From: an uncultured Prevotella sp.
Lineage (GTDB): Bacteria; Bacteroidota; Bacteroidia; Bacteroidales; Bacteroidaceae
DNA: 64,000 nt
Reading direction: 5' to 3'
Assembly (NCBI GenBank): GCA_900553595.1
Contig: USEC01000002.1
Coordinates: forward strand, 1-64,000
Shown: positions 60,033-64,000 of the stretch, piece by piece
Layout: the number at the start of each line of letters is the position of its first letter
Numbering within the stretch: the stretch's first letter is position 1
Position numbers and translations under genes: made by a program
Notes under the pieces: generated by a model
Seen by the model: the letters and a program-made list of their open reading frames with translations, nothing else
Database searches by the model: none
What the model was told of the DNA's origin: nothing

Positions 60033-60959
60033 ATGAGAACTTTTTGGAACATCAACTCTGCACTCAAGACCATCAGCGAATGGCAACCCAACTGTTGGAT
60101 ACAAGTCACTTGTCCGACCGATGAAGACCAGGATTATCTGGAAGATAAATTCAACATACCCGACTATTTCCTCTCCGACATCAGCGATACCGACGAGCGC
60201 GCCCGTTACGAGTACGACGACGGATGGATGCTCATCATCCTTCGTATTCCGTATGTCAAGGAGATACGCTCACGCACGCCTTACACCACGGTGCCCCTCG
60301 GCATCATACACAAGCGCGATGTCACCATCACCGTGTGCTATTACGAGACCAACATGATGATCGACTTCGTGAGCTACCAGCAGAAGCGTGGCGAGGGATT
60401 CACCGACTATGTCGATTTCATCTTCCGTCTGTTCCTTTCGTCAGCCGTGTGGTATCTGAAACGCTTGAAGCAAATCAACGCACTCATAGAGAAGGCCAAG
60501 CACAACCTCGACCACAATGTGAACAACGAATCGCTCATCGCGCTCTCGCGCTTGCAGGATTCGCTCACATACTTCGTCACATCCATCCGCGGCAACGAGA
60601 CCCTTCTGGCTAAACTGAAGTTCAAGCTGCAGGTGGACGAACTCGATGCCGACCTCATCGAGGATGTGAACATCGAGATGTCGCAGGCACGCGAGACAAC
60701 AAACATCTATTCCGACATTCTCGAATCGACGATGGACACCTATTCAAGCATCATCAACAACAACATGAACACCGTGATGCGTACGCTCACATCGGTGTCC
60801 ATCATCATGATGTTTCCCACACTCATCGCTTCGCTTTTCGGTATGAACCTTATCAACGGAATGGAGACAAGCCATTGGGGATTTGCCATTGCGCTGATTA
60901 TTTCGTTCGTCGTCTCGGCAATGTCGTGGATTATTCTGCGCCACAAGCGTCTGCTCTAA
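60033..60959 (+). CDS. corA: CorA family magnesium/cobalt transporter
   Basis: A 308-residue inner-membrane divalent cation channel. It has a large cytoplasmic N-terminal domain with a long coiled-coil helix and two C-terminal transmembrane helices. The selectivity motif GMN is in SLFGMNLINGME, followed by the helix WGFAIALIISFVVSAMSWII. Length is typical. I prefer ATG 60033 (MRTFWNINS), which has GGAG at the right distance. ATG 60018 is in frame 15 bp upstream but lacks a ribosome-binding site. An 8-bp stem that would cover the GGAG lies in the leader. Monocistronic. Metal preference (Mg, Co or Ni) is not evident from sequence. Confidence 0.9.
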   Translation: MRTFWNINSALKTISEWQPNCWIQVTCPTDEDQDYLEDKFNIPDYFLSDISDTDERARYEYDDGWMLIILRIPYVKEIRSRTPYTTVPLGIIHKRDVTITVCYYETNMMIDFVSYQQKRGEGFTDYVDFIFRLFLSSAVWYLKRLKQINALIEKAKHNLDHNVNNESLIALSRLQDSLTYFVTSIRGNETLLAKLKFKLQVDELDADLIEDVNIEMSQARETTNIYSDILESTMDTYSSIINNNMNTVMRTLTSVSIIMMFPTLIASLFGMNLINGMETSHWGFAIALIISFVVSAMSWIILRHKRLL

Positions 60960-61103
60960 GCAGCGACGGGGCGTGAAACCGATGGCGTTAGCATAGTTTG
61001 GCTCCGTGGGCAGATTATGCTTTACATTCCGTATAAATATAGCAAAAAGCAGACGGAAATGAAAATAAATTGCCTTTTTCGTTGATATTCAAAAATTTTT
61101 ATT

Positions 61104-61111
61104 TAAGTTTG
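61104..61111 (+). promoter_or_regulatory. -7 box TAAGTTTG, DUF349 gene promoter
   Basis: TAAGTTTG lies 112 bp before the start codon, predicting a leader of about 100 nt. Confidence 0.5.
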
Positions 61112-61222
61112 CAATCCATAAAAGCATGAGAATATCGCCAGTTGCGGCTCTTCCGCACAACAAACGGAAAGTCCGTGGGGCGATGTAGTGATTAAACCTT
61201 GTCATAAACTTAAAACAGTGAA

Positions 61223-63094
61223 ATGATGGACTCTCAAGAAAATGCCCTCTTGCAAGGCGCAAAAGAAGAAGAAAAGAACGTGGAGCAATCTGCCGTTCAA
61301 GTAGAAAACGCAGAAACACAAGCCCCGTCCGCCATCACGGCAGAGCCGGAGGAGAGTGAAGCCACAGCCGAGAACAAACCCGAGACAAAGGTGTACAGGA
61401 CCAAGCAGGAAGTAATCGACAGACTCACCGAAATTGTCAATGGCGACGAAAACCCACGAAAGGATGAGACAGACCTGCTCAAAACAGTGTTCTATAAGCT
61501 CCATAACGCCGAGCGCGAGGCAAGACTTAAAGCATATATCGATGGAGGAGGCAACCCCGACACCTACCAGATTACTCCCGACGAGAGCGAAGCAACATTC
61601 AAATCGCTCATGAGCGTAGTCAGAGAGAAACGCGCACAGGTGTTCCAGAAGCAGGAAGAGGAGAAAGCCGCAAACCTCGAGAAGAAGCTCGACATCATAA
61701 ACCGCATAAAAGCAATGGCCACTTCGCCCGAAGAGGCTAACAAATCATACAACGAATTCAAGGAACTGCAACAGCAGTGGAAGGACATCAAAGCCGTACC
61801 GGCAGAGAAGTCGGCGGAACTGTGGCGCAGTTATCAGCTCTATGTAGAGCAGTTCTACGACCTGCTGAAGCTCAACAGCGAAGCACGCGAGTATGACTTC
61901 AAGAAGAATCTCGAACTGAAGACGAAGCTTTGCGAAGCCGCCGAGAAGCTCGCCGAGGAAGAAGACGTCATCAGCGCATTCTATCAGTTGCAGGAACTGC
62001 ATCAGCAATACCGCGAAATAGGACCCGTTGCCAAAGAGTTGCGTGAGCAGATATGGAGCCGCTTCAAAGCCGCTTCGACAGTAATCAACAAGCGTCACCA
62101 GCAGCACTTCGAGGAGATAAGAGCCAAAGAGCAGGAAAACCTCGACCGTAAGACAGCCCTCTGCGAGAAAGTGGAAGCCATAGCCAAGGAGGAGAACAAG
62201 ACCGCCAAGGACTGGGAACAGCACTCACAGCAGATAATAGAGGTGCAGAACGAATGGAAAACCATAGGTTTCGCACCGCAGAAGATGAATGTCAAGATAT
62301 TCGAAAGATTCCGTCAGGCGTGCGACGACTTCTTCAACCGCAAACTGGAATACCACAGAGAACAGAAAAAGGCATACGCTGCCAACGCCGAAAAGAAGCG
62401 TGCGCTCGTGGAAAAGGCACAGGTTCTGGCCGACAGCACTGCATGGAAATCGACAAGCGACAAGCTCATTGCTCTGCAAAAGGAGTGGAAGACGACAGGA
62501 ACAGTGCCAAGAAAGCTCGGCGAACAGCTCTGGAACGACTTCCTCACAGCCTGCAACAAGTTCTTTGCGGCACGCAATGCCGCCAACGCCGACGCACACA
62601 ACGAGGAATACGCAAACCTTGAAAAGAAGCGCGATGTGATAGAACGCCTCAAGGTTCTCGCCTCGGAGACTGCCGACAACATGCAGGAAAAGGTGCAGGG
62701 ACTCATCGAAGAGTTCAACGCCGTAGGTCATGTGCCGTACAAAGAGAAGGACGCCGTGTATAAAGAGTTCCATGATTTGCTGGACAAGGTATATAAGGAA
62801 CTGCACATCAACACCGCACGCCGCCGTCTGGACAACTTCAAGAGCAACCTCAGAAACGTGGCAAAGCGCGGCGAGGAAGCACTCGACAACGAGCGCGGAC
62901 GACTCATGCGCCGCTACGACCAGTTGCGACAGGAAATTCAGACATACGAGAACAACCTCGGATTCCTCAATGCAAGCAGCAAGAAGGGCAACAGCCTGAT
63001 TGACGAAATGAACCGCAAGGTGCAGAAACTCAAGGACGACCTTGAGCTCGTGAGACAGAAAATAAAGGCCATCGATGCCGAAAACAAGGAATAA
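61223..63094 (+). CDS. DUF349 repeat protein
   Basis: A 623-residue, highly charged, helical protein with an acidic N-terminal extension (about 1-60) and five tandem DUF349-type repeats. Each is marked by a W/F-x-x-(I/T)-G-x-(V/A)-P motif followed by a helix: QWKDIKAVPAEKSAELW, QYREIGPVAKELREQIW, EWKTIGFAPQKMNVKIF, EWKTTGTVPRKLGEQLW and EFNAVGHVPYKEKDAVY, about residues 185-555. The C-terminal 60 residues are a coiled coil. No enzyme activity is known for the family and I do not infer one. Monocistronic, with a -7 box upstream and a strong terminator downstream. Confidence 0.88.
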   Translation: MMDSQENALLQGAKEEEKNVEQSAVQVENAETQAPSAITAEPEESEATAENKPETKVYRTKQEVIDRLTEIVNGDENPRKDETDLLKTVFYKLHNAEREARLKAYIDGGGNPDTYQITPDESEATFKSLMSVVREKRAQVFQKQEEEKAANLEKKLDIINRIKAMATSPEEANKSYNEFKELQQQWKDIKAVPAEKSAELWRSYQLYVEQFYDLLKLNSEAREYDFKKNLELKTKLCEAAEKLAEEEDVISAFYQLQELHQQYREIGPVAKELREQIWSRFKAASTVINKRHQQHFEEIRAKEQENLDRKTALCEKVEAIAKEENKTAKDWEQHSQQIIEVQNEWKTIGFAPQKMNVKIFERFRQACDDFFNRKLEYHREQKKAYAANAEKKRALVEKAQVLADSTAWKSTSDKLIALQKEWKTTGTVPRKLGEQLWNDFLTACNKFFAARNAANADAHNEEYANLEKKRDVIERLKVLASETADNMQEKVQGLIEEFNAVGHVPYKEKDAVYKEFHDLLDKVYKELHINTARRRLDNFKSNLRNVAKRGEEALDNERGRLMRRYDQLRQEIQTYENNLGFLNASSKKGNSLIDEMNRKVQKLKDDLELVRQKIKAIDAENKE

Positions 63095-63102
63095 TGACAA
63101 TC

Positions 63103-63142
63103 ATCCCCATTTCCATACAAAACGGAAATGGGGATTTTTTTT
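63103..63142 (+). terminator. Terminator after the DUF349 gene
   Basis: ATCCCCATTTCC (63103-63114) pairs perfectly over 12 bp with 63124-63135, followed by a run of eight Ts. Confidence 0.92.
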
Positions 63143-63162
63143 GCTCCTTTCTTCCCGTTTTC

Positions 63163-63194
63163 CTTGCTTTTTCCTTATTGATTTGCTACCTTTG
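63163..63194 (+). promoter_or_regulatory. fkp promoter, CTTG-N20-TACCTTTG
   Basis: TACCTTTG (63187-63194) is preceded 20 bp upstream by CTTG (63163-63166), one base off the TTTG consensus. It lies 33 bp before the fkp ATG. Confidence 0.7.
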
Positions 63195-63227
63195 TAGCAC
63201 AAAGGACAACATAAAAAACGCGCAACA

Positions 63228-64000
63228 ATGAAGAAACTACTTTCATTGCCCCCCAACCTCGTGGACTGTTTCCATGATGTCACAGGGCTGAATCACGACG
63301 AATGGTTCTGTACTAACGACCCCGTGGGTCGCAAACTCGGTTCCGGCGGAGGCACCACATGGCTCCTGAAAGCCGCTTACGAAGCCGGAAACAACGGCGA
63401 AACATTCGACGAATGGCTCGCTGCCGACAAGCGTCTGCTGCTCCATGCCGGCGGACAAAGCCGACGTCTGCCGTCGTATGCGCCGTCGGGCAAGATTCTT
63501 ACGCCGCTTCCTATATTCCGTTGGGAGCGCGGACAACGGCTCTCGCAGAACCTGCTCTCACTGCAAGTGCCGCTCTACCGGCGCATCATGGACATCGCAC
63601 CGGAAGGACTTAACACCATGATAGTGAGCGGCGATGTCTATATTCGTGCCACCGAACCGTTGCAGGCCATACCCGATGCCGACATAGTGTGCTACGGATT
63701 GTGGCTCGGACCGGAGATAGCCAAGGACCACGGAGTGTTCGTCTCGTCACGCGAGAACCCCTCCGTGCTGAAGTGTATGCTTCAGAAACCGTCGGTGGAG
63801 ACGCTCAGTTCGCTCCTCACCGACCATTTCTATCTCACCGATATAGGCGTATGGATACTCTCCGACCGTGCTGTCAAGGTGCTCATGAAGCACTCCATGC
63901 AGGGCAACGAAGTGACCGCCTACGACATGTACGGCGAGTTTGGATGCGCACTCGGAACAGAACCCGGCGTGAAGGATGCCGATGTGAACGACTTGAAAGT
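63228..64000 (+). CDS. fkp: Bifunctional fucokinase/L-fucose-1-phosphate guanylyltransferase (5' part)
   Basis: Makes GDP-L-fucose from free L-fucose (kinase plus guanylyltransferase), used by Bacteroidales to fucosylate surface glycans. Only the first 257 codons are in the window, running off its right edge without a stop. The start MKKLLSLPPNLVDCFHDV and the block LLLHAGGQSRRLPSYAPSGK are typical of the N-terminal guanylyltransferase domain of Fkp; SGDVYIRATEPLQAIPDADIV and TDIGVWILSDRAVKVLMKHS agree with it. The fucokinase domain should follow outside. ATG at 63228 is the conserved start, 33 bp after a promoter box. Secure. Confidence 0.92.
   Translation, partial: MKKLLSLPPNLVDCFHDVTGLNHDEWFCTNDPVGRKLGSGGGTTWLLKAAYEAGNNGETFDEWLAADKRLLLHAGGQSRRLPSYAPSGKILTPLPIFRWERGQRLSQNLLSLQVPLYRRIMDIAPEGLNTMIVSGDVYIRATEPLQAIPDADIVCYGLWLGPEIAKDHGVFVSSRENPSVLKCMLQKPSVETLSSLLTDHFYLTDIGVWILSDRAVKVLMKHSMQGNEVTAYDMYGEFGCALGTEPGVKDADVNDLK

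Noticed and set aside
1..64000. tRNA or rRNA genes
   Set aside because: No cloverleaf with a GGTTCGA-type T-arm and no rRNA-like sequence was found by reading; a tRNAscan run would be decisive.

Overview
This 64 kb window is chromosomal DNA from a member of the Bacteroidales, most likely Prevotellaceae or a close relative. The evidence is gene content: the giant type 9 secretion (T9SS) protein SprA, secreted proteins with T9SS-type C-terminal tails, a fused fucokinase/fucose-1-phosphate guanylyltransferase (Fkp), etfB-etfA next to an acyl-CoA dehydrogenase, NhaD, and many promoters with the Bacteroidetes -7 box TAnnTTTG. I found no rRNA, tRNA, CRISPR array, prophage or intact insertion sequence.

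Layout. 0.3-8.7 kb: ruvA and sprA. 9-14 kb: purL and two short chromate-transporter-type proteins. 14.3-18 kb: a secreted M28 peptidase, a 1 kb repeat-rich gap with a MITE-like element, and gpmI. 18-25 kb (minus strand): a two-component system, a TonB-type outer membrane receptor with a membrane-bound winged-helix regulator and a pho-box-like operator, and nhaD. 25.6-33.3 kb (minus): a PurF-like enzyme lacking its glutaminase residues, and two tandem paralogous 900-residue secreted proteins. 34.4-39 kb: etfB, etfA, an acyl-CoA dehydrogenase and a secreted FMN-binding-type protein, with a small four-helix-bundle (23S intervening-sequence type) gene inserted between etfA and the dehydrogenase. 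39-45 kb: a secreted C1B peptidase, an AraC regulator, an ATPase/DUF4435 pair resembling the PARIS AriA/AriB architecture, and an unknown gene overlapping it tail to tail. 45.5-54.8 kb: pgpA-like, dnaG, cls, a secreted repeat protein, GH43 and GH35 glycosidases. 54.9-64 kb: alpha/beta hydrolase, pepD, a flippase-like membrane protein, a small secreted protein, corA, a DUF349 protein and the start of fkp.

How the genes fit together. Most are housekeeping: purines (purL, PurF-like), glycolysis (gpmI), replication and recombination (dnaG, ruvA), phospholipids (pgpA-like, cls), ions (nhaD, corA, chromate-type), peptides (pepD, C1B, M28), electron transfer (etfBA, dehydrogenase), glycan use and fucosylation (GH43, GH35, fkp). 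SprA would export several of the secreted proteins.

The most unusual content lies between genes. At least five gaps carry an array of 18-bp, nearly palindromic units repeated at exactly 22-bp intervals, with the outer units inverted. Other non-coding elements are a 245-bp MITE-like element with a 9-bp target duplication, a 31-32 bp inverted repeat flanking the M28 gene, a 30-bp inverted repeat at 27.2 kb, a long inverted repeat at 34.0 kb, and AGTTAAG-type repeats that flank the four-helix-bundle gene. Coordinates of sites were counted by hand from the sequence.
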